This document shows, piece by piece, positions 21,218 to 32,345 of a stretch of DNA of 64,000 nucleotides. The DNA comes from Pegoplata infirma. Lineage: Eukaryota; Arthropoda; Insecta; Diptera; Anthomyiidae. The notes beneath the pieces were generated by a model, which made no database searches, had not been told where the DNA came from, and saw nothing but the letters and a program-made list of their open reading frames with translations. The stretch lies in assembly GCA_963921195.1 (NCBI GenBank), contig OY992540.1, positions 21,092,262 through 21,156,261 of the forward strand, read 5' to 3'. Within the stretch, counting starts at the first letter, position 1; every line of letters starts with the position of its first letter. Both the position numbers and the translations under genes were made by a program.

Positions 21218-23882
21218 TGCAGTAGGTTAGGTTGGTTGGGCGTTCGCCTATTTATCGAATTCACTGGGAGGTCATATGACAAATTGTGATTCCCTCAATT
21301 GTTATTATACTATTTTCCCACTGATACAAAATTCTTCTTTTAAAACCACCTCAATTCTCTAAGATATTCTGCTAGAGATGTCAATGAGAAAATCCAGGTC
21401 ATCGAAAAATCTTTGCCCCAAATACTTAAGACAGCGCTTCATCAGACCCTAAAATTTACACAACAAGTGTTTCACTGACTACTCCACTTCCCCGCAACTT
21501 TTACAACGGTCCCTATCAGAAATTCCCATACCCACGGCCATTTGGCCTACTAAACAGTATCTTGTGAGTACGCCTATAGTGCACTAAGAGTCTAACCGCC
21601 CGTTTGCCAAAAGTAAGAAGACTTTTTCCTGTTTTTGATTGATTTGGCAGTGGCCAAAGGGTTCGCGATATTCTGCACGTTTTCAGTGCTTTCCACCTAT
21701 TTTTCATTCTTTTTTCTGTCGGTGTCAGTTTTTACCCATTCCACCACCGACTCTCGCACATTAATCGGCCAATTAAATTCCAGTGACCCCACTATGTCCA
21801 GGGACCCAGATTAGCATGACTGTGTGCTGATTGATTCGACGATTGGGTTTTATAGAATTTCCAAACAATTTCCGATTTAACAGTGTTTGATTCTAAGGCC
21901 TTTAGAGCTGTAAGATTATCCACGAACATTAATAACCTTCGTTCCCATGTGATAATCATTTGCGCGTCTTTATCAATCGCAAATACCTCAGCCTGGAAAC
22001 CACTACACTTGTTCGAAAGTCTCAATGAGGCTCCGTAACATCTCAATTTTTGATTCGTCTGTAAATAATGAGATCGCATACTCTGTTATAACAGAGTTTT
22101 CCGCCCAGTCTTCCCTGGTTGGTATTTGGACTTCGAAGGTTCTATAAAAGTGCATATGTGGTGAGATATAATTGGTTTACTTTTCCAGTTCCGTCCAGTA
22201 CTTTCTGTGGTCGAGTGTCTCCAAGAGTGTTGCTCAAACATTTTCGACTCTCTTAACCTGAGAGCCGATTTTTCTACTTCCAGGCCAGCCGGGGTTGCCG
22301 ATCTAATAGCACCAGTGATACCAAAATACGCCAGTCGTGGTACCTTCTGAAGGTTGCAGAGATTGGATTTCTTATCCACTGCTCTCCACCACACAAGGGC
22401 ACCATAGGTGAGTGTTGGTGTAATTATCACACCAGACATCACGTAAATAATATACGGTTTTCGACCCCACCTCTTTTAAAAGTTCTTTTGCAAGTGTGAA
22501 AAGCACATAACAACTTTTTCATTCTTTCCTCTGTATTCCCTTTCCAAGAAGTTTTGATTCATGTACCGTACATCGGTATTTCGCGTCATTAGATAGTTTC
22601 AGGGTGATTCCATCTATATTGGTAAAGACAATTTGTCTATCTTAGTCCTTTTTGTGACGAGTTCGTTTTTGGCGGGATTAACTCACAGACAATTGTTCTT
22701 TGCCCACGTCGAAAGTATCTTAAGCGCTGAGTTCAATAATCGTTGGTAAAAACTTACCTTTGAATAGGATCGCAACGTCACCAGCGCAGGCAATCACATT
22801 GATACCCACTTCGTTGAGTGACTCCAGGATCTAAAATATTACAAGATTCCACAGAAGAGGACAGATCACTCCCCCTTGTGAAGTGCATCTTGTAACTACT
22901 TTCCTATCTTCGAGTTAATTGCCCTATTTTTCAGTATGCTGCCGTCCTAAAGTAATCTGTTTGTCCGTACCTGTATTTTGTAGGGCATTAAGTATTGATG
23001 ATATTTTGACATTGTTAAAGGCACCTTCCACGTCCAAGAATCATGCCAAACCATCCTATTTTTTGTGAAGAGTATCCTAAATCAAACCGACAACATCGCT
23101 CAAGCAGTCTCAAGAGATCTACCCTTAAGATAGGCGTGTTGTGGTCTCACTGAAGTTTTCTAATGTAAGAGTATTTCCCACGTAAACATCTATCAGTATT
23201 TCCAGTGTTTGCAATGAAAACGAAGACAGACCATGGGGGTGAAATACTTTACGGTATTGTGGTTTATCTCTCCCGCTTTGGGGATAACGACCACTCTTAC
23301 CTTCCTCTATTCAGAAGGTATACACCCCGATGACAGGCTTCCCATAAAGATACGCAGCTGCCATGGCATGATTATCCCGAAGTACTCCTGCGAGAGTGCG
23401 GAACAGACCGCCCACATAATCTTGTTTTCTTCCAACATTGTTCTGATGAACTCATTTATCGGAATTTTAGTTGGTGGAAGTGTACACATGGGAGTGTCTC
23501 ACTTCACTTCGTCTCTTCAACCTGGAAAGTTGGTATCCATCAGAGTTCAATGGTTTCCTGACTGCTTTCTGCAAAGGGTCCACTTGGCTTATTAAGAAAT
23601 TCAGGAACACTGGGAACTTTGGAAAGAACTTTAAGGAGTTTTGCCGCTTCAGTAGTTCTGTACAATTCTCAGCAGAAAATTGACCAGGATTCTCTTTTCA
23701 CCTTCCTGGTTTCCTCTTTTAAAGCATTAAAACTGGGATGATAATTATCCCAGTCTTCCGTAGTGCTATCTATGTTTGCTTTATTGAAAAGCTCCCTGCT
23801 TTCTGTTCTTAGAAGCTTGACTTCTGGCGTCCACCACGGTTGATGTTTCTTCCAGAGCAAGAGCTCTGGACAGGATTTAAGT
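21218..23882 (-). pseudogene. Decayed non-LTR retrotransposon with RNase H
   Basis: Read 5' to 3' on the minus strand: the linker PWWTPEVKLLRTESRELF near 23820; RT motif A as LDVEGAFNNVKIS near 23020; the YADD box near 22780 changed to C-A-G-D; the thumb PTLTYGALVWW near 22400 with GITGAIRSATPAGLEVEKSA following; and an RNase H piece (FQAEVFAI then FVDNLTALKAL) near 21900-21995. A C-terminal block CRISRTLWPLPNQSKTG lies near 21650. Many stops and frameshifts are present and the RT catalytic motif is lost, so it is inactive. The minus-strand 3' end carries CCAACCTAACCTA. Domain order places it in the RNase H-bearing I/LOA/R1 group. Confidence 0.85.
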
Positions 23883-23917
23883 TAAGCTTCCTTAAGGGTG
23901 CTCGTCACTTAACTACA

Positions 23918-24202
23918 CTTTAATCAAAATTTGTTGAAATTTAACTAATTTATAGTAGGAAACTGGACTCCTACTAAAAATTCGGTAATTTTGCTCTGCA
24001 CGTGTGGATTAAATAAATTGACCACTAGTGGTCAAATAAAATAAAATAGAGGTGAATAAAATGTAACAAAAAAAAAAACATACGGCGCCAGCATCAATCA
24101 CGCCACCTTCCGATTTGAAGCAACACTACTTAACCACTGATATACGGAAGCTTGTTCTTTACCCAATTTATAATAGTAAGTTCGCAGGCATTTTTTAGAG
24201 TG
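23918..24202. mobile_element. Probable 285-bp CACTY MITE
   Basis: It starts CACTTTAATCAAAATTTGTT after TA and ends GCATTTTTTAGAGTG. The segment TTTATAGTAGGAAACTGGACTC is shared with the MITE at 25409-25580. The right flank is CA rather than TA, so the boundary is less certain. The inside is non-coding. Confidence 0.55.
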
Positions 24203-25406
24203 CAACAGATTTTTCTATATCTTGTATGCTGACCGGTTTCTCCATTATGAAGAATGAAGGCGGAAGAGCATTTACAAGACTTCAAAATGGAAAATGGAAA
24301 GGGATAATTTTCTCCATTAAGAGATCAATGCCGAAAAGTCACCAGTAAGGGTACAAGAAGGAGCATTTCTGAGATACCCTTCTAATCGAGTCCGTACTTG
24401 AGACCAAAGTTATGTCAATAACCTGTTCCCTAATTCTGTTTTGAAAGGACTAAGGGAAAGAAAGTTTAAGATTTTTCTTAAAAATTTTCTTGAAAGACCA
24501 ATTTTAAAATTTTTTTGGAAATATTGATCGCCGAGCGCCATGGATTAATTTAATCCGATTGTACTCAAATTTGTAGCAGATAAGTTTTAAGCACTAGTAC
24601 AATACAAATTTTTCCGGTCACCTTCGGAAAATCAAAAGTTAAAAAACATACCGCTCTTATGCTCCACCCTAATATATACAAAATTTTACTTTGTTTATTT
24701 ATGTATATCACAGAATTTGTGTGCGTTTTTGTGTTTATATGTGTATATGTGTGTCTTTAAATGCTAATGAGATGAGGGCATATACAAAAATTCATTAAGT
24801 TACTTTTAGGATTTTCCTGTAAAGAGCAACAAAAAAAAAAAAACAAAATATACACAAGAAACTTTTTCACTTTAACTTAAGGCTTAAATATCATCAGCCA
24901 GCCCAGTAGCAGCTGTTAGTTGTTTATTTAGTAGCGCAAAATAAAATTCGTTATATCCAGCTAACTGAATGATAATGTGATGGTGATGGCGGTGTTGTAA
25001 CCTCGTTAAGCTTAATTAATAGCAACAAAGTGATAAATACCCTTACCACCCAACCCAGTCACTCTTTCACCCACCCATCATCTTCCTTTTGTCTTAAGAC
25101 ATTTTGAAAATATTCATTTATAAAGGAGTTATCTCTTGCTTAAGATAGTTACACAAATTACAATTGTGAGGTATATAGTATCAAATATAAACAGGTGAAT
25201 ATCGAAGATACTTTATTCAACATAATTTTAACGGAATCTGGACCCTTTTATTGTTTATAGATTTTAGCGAACAACTGATGTTTAAACAAGAAAAGGCTAA
25301 AATAGAAATTTGAGTGATTTGTACTTACACAATGACTGACAAATGATGGATTAAAAAGTTTCTAAGTAATTAATTGATATTCAAATCATCCTTTTTCTGG
25401 TAAAGG
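24203..25406. other. Intron-like sequence
   Basis: Segment 24520-24660 (GAGCGCCATGGATTAATTTA, CCGATTGTACTCAAATTTGT) belongs to a dispersed repeat also seen at 35080, 41320, 47830 and 63400. From about 24700 to 25150 the sequence is of higher complexity, without repeats (GTGTGTCTTTAAATGCTAAT, CATCAGCCAGCCCAGTAGCA, GTGATGGTGATGGCGG), and looks like unique host DNA. No exon seen. Confidence 0.45.
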
Positions 25407-25408
25407 TA

Positions 25409-25580
25409 CACTCTAATTAAAATGATTCAAGTTTCCTACTATAAATTGCGTAAATTTACACACATTGCGTAATTCTACTTAAAATTATTGGAAATTTACG
25501 CCATTTATAGAGGTATATTATTTGAATTTGTTGAAATTTACCCAATTTATAGTAGGAAACTGGACTCATTTTTTAGAGTG
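25409..25580. mobile_element. 172-bp CACTC MITE, TA target
   Basis: The left end is CACTCTAATTAAAATGATTC followed by AAGTTTCCTACTATAAATTG. The complement of the right end is CACTCTAAAAAATGAGTCCA then GTTTCCTACTATAAATTG. TA flanks both ends. No coding capacity. Confidence 0.85.
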
Positions 25581-25850
25581 TAGGTTTTTTTTATACAACC
25601 GATTGACTTTAAATCATGAAACTGAGAAATCTTTTTGCGGTTTCTAGAGTCAGATTAGTCTTTTTAGCGGAACAAAGCAATAAATTATGTTTGAATTACA
25701 CCGGCATTTGCATTTTCTCCAACTCCAACTTTTTTTTTGTCATTTCGTGAGTAATGCATACGACAGCATAATGTGAATTAGGATCGTTTCTAAGACATTC
25801 TTCTAATGAAAATAAAACAGCTAGAAAAATTACGCCTTGTCTTTTGCTTA

Positions 25851-26617
25851 CACTCAAAAAAAAAACTTGTAAAGTTACCAATAAATCTCGTGATTTTACG
25901 AGGCTATCCTCGTAAAATATGACGTAGGTAAAATTCTCGTAAAATTACGAGGATTTCCTCGTAATTTTGAATGCACCAAAAATTGGTAAAATAACCAATT
26001 TTATTGGTAAAAATATTGTTTTAAAACCGGAAAAATACAAAAAAAAATGGTAAACTTACAAGAAAAAATGGTAAATATGTTTAAAAAAATGGTAAATTTA
26101 CAAACCAAAATGGTAAATTTACAAAAAAAAAATTTTTTGTTAACAACATAAATCCTCGAAATGAAATCATTTTTTTTTTAAAATAACTGTTTTTTTGTAA
26201 ATTAACTACTCCCCCTTAAATTAATCCTCGTAATAAATTTTTCAAAATTTTGTCAACTTTTTTTTAAAATATTTTTCAATAAAAAAAAAAAATGCCAAAA
26301 AATAAGTTTTTTTGTTAAACAACATAAATCGTCGTATAACATAATTTTTGTAAAATAAAGTTTTTTTTGTAATTCAACTAGAATCCTCGTAATAAAAACT
26401 TTGTTCTAAAATTACAGTTTTTTTTTGTAAAATAACCTTTCAAAATGGTAGAATAAAATTACGAAAATAAACTTGTAAAATTACCAATAAAACTGTAGTT
26501 CTCGTTTGAGCAAAGTACAAGATTTTTTGTTAAAAAACAAGGAAAATTGTTAAATATTGGTAGAACGGGATTTCAAGGCATTTTACCAGGCGTTTTACCA
26601 GTTTATTTTTTTGAGTA
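25851..26617. mobile_element. CACTC MITE, about 770 bp, right end damaged
   Basis: It starts CACTCAAAAAAAAAACTTGT after TA and ends TTTATTTTTTTGAGTA, where TG-TA is expected. The interior repeats CTCGTAA, ATTACGAGGAT and TGGTAAATTTAC. A segment near 26500-26580 (ACAAGGAAAATTGTTAAATA, TTGGTAGAACGGGAT) is shared with the MITEs at 44335-44795 and 58512-59040. The right end is fused to the next MITE with loss of both junction ends. Confidence 0.7.
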
Positions 26618-26995
26618 GGTAAATTCCAGTGAATATTCACTTAAAACAAATGAAATTTTATTTCAAAACCATTCCACTGTTTTTTCATTTAAAATAAAAA
26701 CACATTACAGTCAATTTTAAATGTTAATTTAATGACTAACCAAAACATTAAAAAATTACTGAATATTCACTTATTTTGTATTGAAAAACAGTAAAACTAT
26801 AGAAGAAATTTTTTACTGCCGAAAATAAATGTGACAGAAAATTCATTTTTAAGACAGTAAATTATATTTTTTAAACTACAGAAATAGTAAAAAAATTAAA
26901 TCCTTTATAAAATAAGTGATTTTTCTTTTAAAATAACTTTACTGATTACATTTTAAAATAACCTACAAACAGTTAATGACATAATTTTCTTAGTG
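26618..26995 (-). mobile_element. MITE, inverted copy of 59123-59519
   Basis: Over its whole length it is the reverse complement of the element at 59123-59519. Shared blocks are CCAGTGAATATTCACTTAAA, ATTCCACTGTTTTTTCATTT, AACAGTAAAACTATAGAAGA and CAGTTAATGACATAATTTTC. The outer 18 bases of one end are missing at the fusion with 25851-26617. No coding capacity. Confidence 0.88.
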
Positions 26996-27020
26996 TTGTT
27001 TTTTCTAAGAATTGGTACTA

Positions 27021-28180
27021 CACTCAAAATAATAACTCTGTTAAATTACAGAAAAACTCTGCTAATTTAACAGAGTACACCATACTTTTCCAGCTAGCAA
27101 CATTTCTTGGTAATTTTACTATAAAAAAAAATGTTATTTTACAGAGCTTCTAGTAAAATACACCCAGAAAAGTTTTACAGTAACTATTTACGGTTATTCA
27201 AAAAGTTTTTAGTTAAAGTTGTTTTAAACGTTTTATCGTTTGTTTTTCAAGGAACCTAAAATATTGAACGATTTAAACAGTTATTAAAAAAAATTAACTA
27301 CAAACTTTACGGAAACATATTTTTATCAGTTAAATTATTTCTGACTGATTATATCGTATAATTTACAGAAGTACGGATTTTGTAGTTTGTTTTTCAAAAA
27401 AAAAATATTTTTGCTCCACAAAATAAAAAATTGTAAACAATTAAAATAACTGAAATATCATTTGTTTTTACGGAATGCCTAGTCATTTAATAACGTTTAA
27501 AAATAACTGAAAAAGTATGTTGTTTTAAATGAAATATAAGTAGTCCATTTTATAAAAGGAAAAACGATTGTTTTAAAGGTTTTTTCAGTAGAATTTACTT
27601 ACACAATATTTTGAGTGTATTGTTTAAATAAAACACCATTAAGCAAAAAAAAAACTCTGTAAATTTACATATATTTGTAAAATGCATTTGATGCAACCAA
27701 AATTTTACAGAAAAAAACTCTGTAAATTTACAGAGTTTAGTAAAATACATGTTATTTTGTAAAATTACTATTAATTACTATTAATAATTTTGTAAAATTT
27801 TTATAAAATTTTTGAAGTGATTTTTAACATTTTCTAAAAAAAAAAAAAAAAAAAATGCAGTTAAAATTTGGCGTTTTTACAGAAACTCTGTTTTACTATG
27901 AAATTAAGATTACATAGAATAAGTAAAAATACAGATAAAATTAAAATACAGAGTATTTCGCTTAAATCTGTATTTTAGCAGAAAACTCTGTTAATTATCT
28001 GTAAAATTAAGATTACAAAGTTAAAAGTAATATAAGAGATGAAACTTTGTTTTTTTGTCACAACAAAATACAAAGTATTTTCTTTAAATCTGTATTTTGA
28101 CAGAAAAATCTGTCAAATATCTGTTGAATTGAGATTACAGTAATTTTACAGGGTTTTTTACGGAGTTATTATTTTTAATG
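27021..28180. mobile_element. CACTC MITE of about 1.16 kb, hosting a second MITE
   Basis: The left end is CACTCAAAATAATAACTCTG and the complement of the right end CATTAAAAATAATAACTCCG; TA flanks both. The interior repeats CTCTGTAAATTTACAGAG-like and CAGAAAAACTCTG motifs in both orientations, so the element is internally palindromic. It is interrupted at 27161-27617. Confidence 0.8.
27161..27617. mobile_element. 457-bp MITE nested in a MITE
   Basis: It starts CACCCAGAAAAGTTTTACAG and ends ACACAATATTTTGAGTG, with TA on both sides, inside the element at 27021-28180. Both layers have CAC(T/C)C termini, so the same insertion machinery probably served both. Confidence 0.75.
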
Positions 28181-28528
28181 TAGAGATGGACACATGAGCA
28201 GATTAGTCTAATTCACGCTTGACTCAATTTTACTCTCGTTTTTGTAAGTGAGTTGAAATAATTGCATGATTAAAATTTTCACGTGATTGAGTGTGCGTGA
28301 GTCGATTTTTTGCGTGAGTTTGTGTGATTTGTTTTCTCTTCATATTTTCTTTCGTCTCGAAAAAAGCAAAAACATTTTGTAAAATTTTGCTGAAATTTAA
28401 ATTTTGCTTAAAACTTGTTTCTAAAATTTGGCGAAATTTAAAATTTTGCTAAAAATTTTATTAGATTAAATTCTGATTAATTTTTATTAAAAAATAAAAA
28501 TTGTTTTTGTTTGACCTTTAAAATATTA
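28181..28528. other. Non-coding stretch
   Basis: The segment has GTGAGTGTGCGTGAGTCGAT-like runs near 28200-28330 and AT-rich sequence beyond. No exon or element recognised. Confidence 0.4.
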
Positions 28529-28902
28529 TATTTTGAGTAGGTTTATTCTAGCTCGAGGTCTGTTTTTAAAATTTGTTTGTTGGTTAGTTGATGATCGTGA
28601 TCTTACTACGTTGTTACACTTTTCGTCTTGTAATTCCCAATGGGAGTAGAGTAGAACATGTATTTATATTTTATTTTGATCATTAACGATTTGTCACTAA
28701 AATCCCTTTGCTAAATAATCTTGACAATGGAATTTGACGAATTGCGAAACACGTGTCGACTAAGTCTTGAAAAAAATGTCCAACACTAATAAATTTAAAA
28801 CAGAAAAATAATTTTCTTGAAAATGATTTTATGAGAATATCATAGTTTTAATTAGTAAAGCAAATAATGACCTCGAGCTAGGATAAACCTACTCAAAATA
28901 TT
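28529..28902. mobile_element. 374-bp inverted-repeat element, CTAGCTCGAGGTC ends
   Basis: The left end TTTTGAGTAGGTTTATTCTA then GCTCGAGGTC pairs with the right end GACCTCGAGCTAGGATAAAC then CTACTCAAAATA, 31 of 32 positions. The middle holds ATTTGACGAATTGCG and AACACGTGTCGACTAAG. Partial copies are at 3651, 32508 and 44141. This is the most complete copy in the window. Confidence 0.8.
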
Positions 28903-28964
28903 TTATTTTTAAATTTTCTTTGTATCAATAAGAGTTTCGGCAGTGTGAGTCAACGTGAGTGTAA

Positions 28965-29074
28965 ACAAGTGAGGGTGTTAAATTCGGCTGTGCCGAATCT
29001 TTTATACTCTCCAACATGTTAAAAAAAGTACAGGGGCATTTTTTTAGAGGACGGTCAGGGGTGGAGGCTACGTA
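28965..29074 (+). mobile_element. Left end of a GTCY-type element, copy D
   Basis: AACAAGTGAGGGTGTTAAAT, CGGCTGTGCCGAATC and CTCTCCAACATG are the standard left end. No matching right end is found downstream, where a large palindrome begins. Confidence 0.7.
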
Positions 29075-29805
29075 CGTTTAAGGGGCGTTTAAAAGAAAAA
29101 AAAAACAGTCTTAATGTGGGCAATTTTGAACAGCTCTAAAAATAAAAATACGCAATATTTTTTAATCCTGCTTCTGTTATTTAAAAGATGAATTATTGTA
29201 AAATTCTTAAAATTTTATAACACAAAATTTGGTCAACAAGAATTTCCAGGTTTGGACTCAATTGTAGATTTTTTTTAAAGACAAAATCGGATGCAGTTGT
29301 ACAGCGAAAACTACTGAACCGATTTTGATTTTTTTTTTTTATTTGTAGATTATGAAATCCTCATGTACTTACCGTGGCCATATTTTTGAAAAATATAGAT
29401 TTTAGTTAAAATTATGCTAATATACATAAAAAATTAAAAATTTACTTTTCTTCTTTCATAAAAAACATAATTAGTTCAAAATTTAAAAAAATAGCCACGA
29501 TAAGTTCAAAAGAATTTAATAATCTACAAATCAAAAAAAAAAAAAAATCATCAAAATCGGTTTAGTACTTTTAGCTGTACAACTGCAGTCGATTTTGTTC
29601 CTAAAAAAAGCATTCAACAATTAAGTGGAAATTTCAGTTCACCAAATTTTGTATTATAAAATATTAAAAATATTACAATAAATTATCTTTCAAATAAAAA
29701 AAAACAGAATTACAAAATATTACGTATTTATTTTTTTATACATAGCTGTATAACATGACGTCTGTTTTTTTTTAACCCCCCTTAAAAGAAAAATTTTCTA
29801 AAGTA
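29075..29805. repeat. 730-bp palindrome
   Basis: The left arm runs from about 29078 (AAGGGGCGTTTAAAAG, AACAGTCTTAATG) through CAAAATCGGATGCAGTTGTA to about 29440. The right arm mirrors it from about 29445 (GTACAACTGCAGTCGATTTT reversed) to CAGACGTC and TTAAGGGGGG on the complement at 29800. Arms are roughly 350 bases with moderate divergence. It has no coding capacity and its folding potential is strong. Confidence 0.8.
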
Positions 29806-29849
29806 TTTTGGCCTCCTTAATACGAATCTGTCATCAGAGTACACAAACA

Positions 29850-29990
29850 AATTAATTGTATTTACAAATTGTGTTGATGGATTCCAAAAATCAATTATGT
29901 TTTTTGTCAATACAATTAAATTGTTTTTTTTTTTTTTAATACAACAACGATTAAATTAAAAATGAGCCTACAATACATTTTGTTTTCTGT
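29850..29990. repeat. Short dispersed repeat related to 1385-1515
   Basis: AATTATGTTTTTTGTCAATA followed by CAATTAA matches the right half of the 1.4-kb inverted repeat. Probably a degraded MITE. Confidence 0.5.
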
Positions 29991-30299
29991 GTAATGGCAA
30001 AATGTATGAAACTTCTTACAATTTTATTTTTCACATCCGGCATTAAAGAATAAATACAAAGTGACAATTTAAGGAAAAAGTTTTTAAAACTTAAGTAATT
30101 ACCAAAGCCTTTTAAATTTCTTTTTCTTAAAATACATACCTACATAATAAAAATTGTAAAGCTTTCAGGGAATTATTTACTCCTTTCTTCATTCCTCTTA
30201 AAAAAAGGTTGGTAATTAATAAGTATTAAAAACAAAAGTTAAATATACCAACACAAACAGACACTTTCTTATACACATTAGGGTAAATCGATTTTTTGA

Positions 30300-30880
30300 T
30301 TTTTTTTTTTAATTTACCTCAGCGTTACAGTTGCTTTTTAGGGTCAATATTAACACACAAAAATATTGGACCTATGAGGCAATGTGTTTGGGTACCTTTT
30401 TTGACTTGAAAATCGGGAAGCTCCGAACAAAGTGACAAAAATATCCCGTTTAAAAATAGATTAGATCTTATATGATCTATTTATATCTCTTCATATATGA
30501 CTTTATCTGATTTCATATAATTATATCTGAAATGGTCAAAATCGAGATCTAATTATATCTCGTATTTTGCCACGTTGGAACAGATTTGACATATAATTAT
30601 ATTTGATAAGACACAATTATATATAAGGAGATGCAATTATATCTTATCAGATCAGATAAGTTCAAATCGATTTTTAAACGGGATATATTATTATTTTTTT
30701 CTGAAAATATTAGTTAATACACACTTTGAGTGTGACAAACCAAAGAGTGCTGACGAAGGAAGGGTGAATTTTTCTAAAAGCTATCGACATCTCCATTGCC
30801 CAATAGGGTCAGTATTTTTTTGTGTTAATATCAACCCTAAGACGCTACTGTTCTGACCCCGACCCCAACGTTAAGCGAAA
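30300..30880. mobile_element. Inverted-repeat element containing a MITE
   Basis: The segment at about 30320-30410 (CTCAGCGTTACAG, TTTTTAGGGTCAATATTAAC, ACACAAAAATATTGG, GAGGCAATG) is matched inverted at about 30794-30870 (CATTGCCCAATAGGGTC, TTTGTGTTAATATCAACC, GCTACTGTTCTG). The nested MITE at 30444-30683 separates the arms. Confidence 0.65.
30444..30683. mobile_element. 240-bp MITE, TCCCG termini, TA target
   Basis: The left end is TCCCGTTTAAAAATAGATTA; the complement of the right end is TCCCGTTTAAAAATCGATTT. TA flanks both. The interior is a run of ATATAATTATAT and AGATCTAATTATATCTC-like palindromic steps, like the MITE at 12699-13052. Confidence 0.85.
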
Positions 30881-31059
30881 TAAAAAAACGAAAACTCGCT
30901 CCACTCTAATACACATGTATGATAAAACATTTACACGTACATATTCAAACATATTTACTTTAGAGCTTATCAAGGATATTAATCTTGATATATATAAATA
31001 CATGTGTATTAGACTTTTAGATCCTTATCATCCATCCTATGTACTATATAGATAGAGTC

Positions 31060-31803
31060 AAATATATTAAAATTCTCTTTGTTTTAAAAAACAAACACAA
31101 CTAAACAAGCAATAACTTGACCAATGTCAACATATGAATTCTTCAATAAACAAAACAGCAAGAAAGGACACAGACCCGTTTTGCCCAAAAGGAAACATTT
31201 ATATACTATATATTTAATATTCAACATTAAAAAGACACATTAAACGACACATGATAAAAGAGATTTTAACACATTAATAATTGTTAATGTCAAAAGTCTT
31301 TCAAATTTAACTTTTACATTAATCCGTTAAAATTTCATTAAATTTCAAAAAGGCCTTATATTCAAAAGCTGAATATTGCAAGAGGCAGAAAAGTTATCGA
31401 AAAACCTTTCTGTCTCTTTCTCACAATAAGGCCTAAAATTCCTAATGTCAATCTAATATTGTCTTAGATACTATTTCCGTTTGTAACATAGAAAATTAGC
31501 TTCCTTGTTAACCTAGCATCCAAATTGGTAAGATCTACTTGCTGCTTAATAAAATATCAACTTTCCTGAAAAACCTAATTCCTTTGTGTTTTTATTTTCT
31601 TTTCATTCAATTCCTTGGGATATTTTATTAACATTCGATTGAGCCATAAAATCAACTCGTGATTTTATTTGTGCTCAGAGCTCCAGCCTAATACTCCAAT
31701 ATTCCACAGATTCATCCCAACATCCCAACAAGAAATCATCTTCTGTTGTATCAAATTCAACACAGAAAAAAATATTATTTTTTTTTTTAATTAAAAAAAA
31801 AAG
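31060..31803. other. Non-coding stretch
   Basis: Moderately complex sequence with CTTTCTGTCTCTTTCTCACA, several AATAAA strings and a segment ending CATCCCAACATCCCAACA near 31730. No exon. A solo LTR was considered but could not be supported. Confidence 0.4.
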
Positions 31804-32345
31804 ACAACTAAAAAAGTTAAATTTGGCCTTGCCGAATGTATAAATACCCTCCATAATGTAAACAAATTTATTAAAAAAAAAAAAATTGGAAAAAAATTTC
31901 CGCAAAAAGTTTTTTTGGTGAAAACAAATCCACATTTTTTTTCATATGTTTGTTTTTGCTTAAATATTACTCCACATCGAATTTTCTTCAAATATGTCAA
32001 CCAGCAGCCGAGTTAAAGCATTTTGTATTTTTAGGTTATATGAAATGTACCAAATTTTTCGAGGTGTACTTACATTTTCGTTCATAACTTTTGAACCGCT
32101 GAACCGATTTTGCTCAAATCCAATACCAAACTGCTCAGAACAACAAAAAGTAAATATGATAAGTTTCAGTCTTATCTGTGTAGTATTTTAGCCGTTATCG
32201 CCATTTCAACAGACAGACGGACATCGCTAGAATGTCTTAAAATTTATCACTGATCAATAATATATATACTTTATGAGGTCCCAGACCTATATTTTGGTGA
32301 GTTACATATTTAAACCCACTATCACTATGTAGAGGGTTTAAAAAT
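31804..32345 (+). mobile_element. GTCY element, copy E (short tetranucleotide tract)
   Basis: Left end AACTAAAAAAGTTAAATTTG, GCCTTGCCGAATG, ACCCTCCATAATG; right end GACATCGCTAGAATGTC, TATATACTTTATGAGGTCCC and GTAGAGGGTTTAAAAA. Only about two GACA/GACG units are present. Same order as copies F-I. Confidence 0.82.

Noticed and set aside
31115..31740. Solo LTR
   Set aside because: Composition and AATAAA strings are suggestive, but I could not find a TG...CA pair with matching flanking duplications or a primer-binding site beside it.
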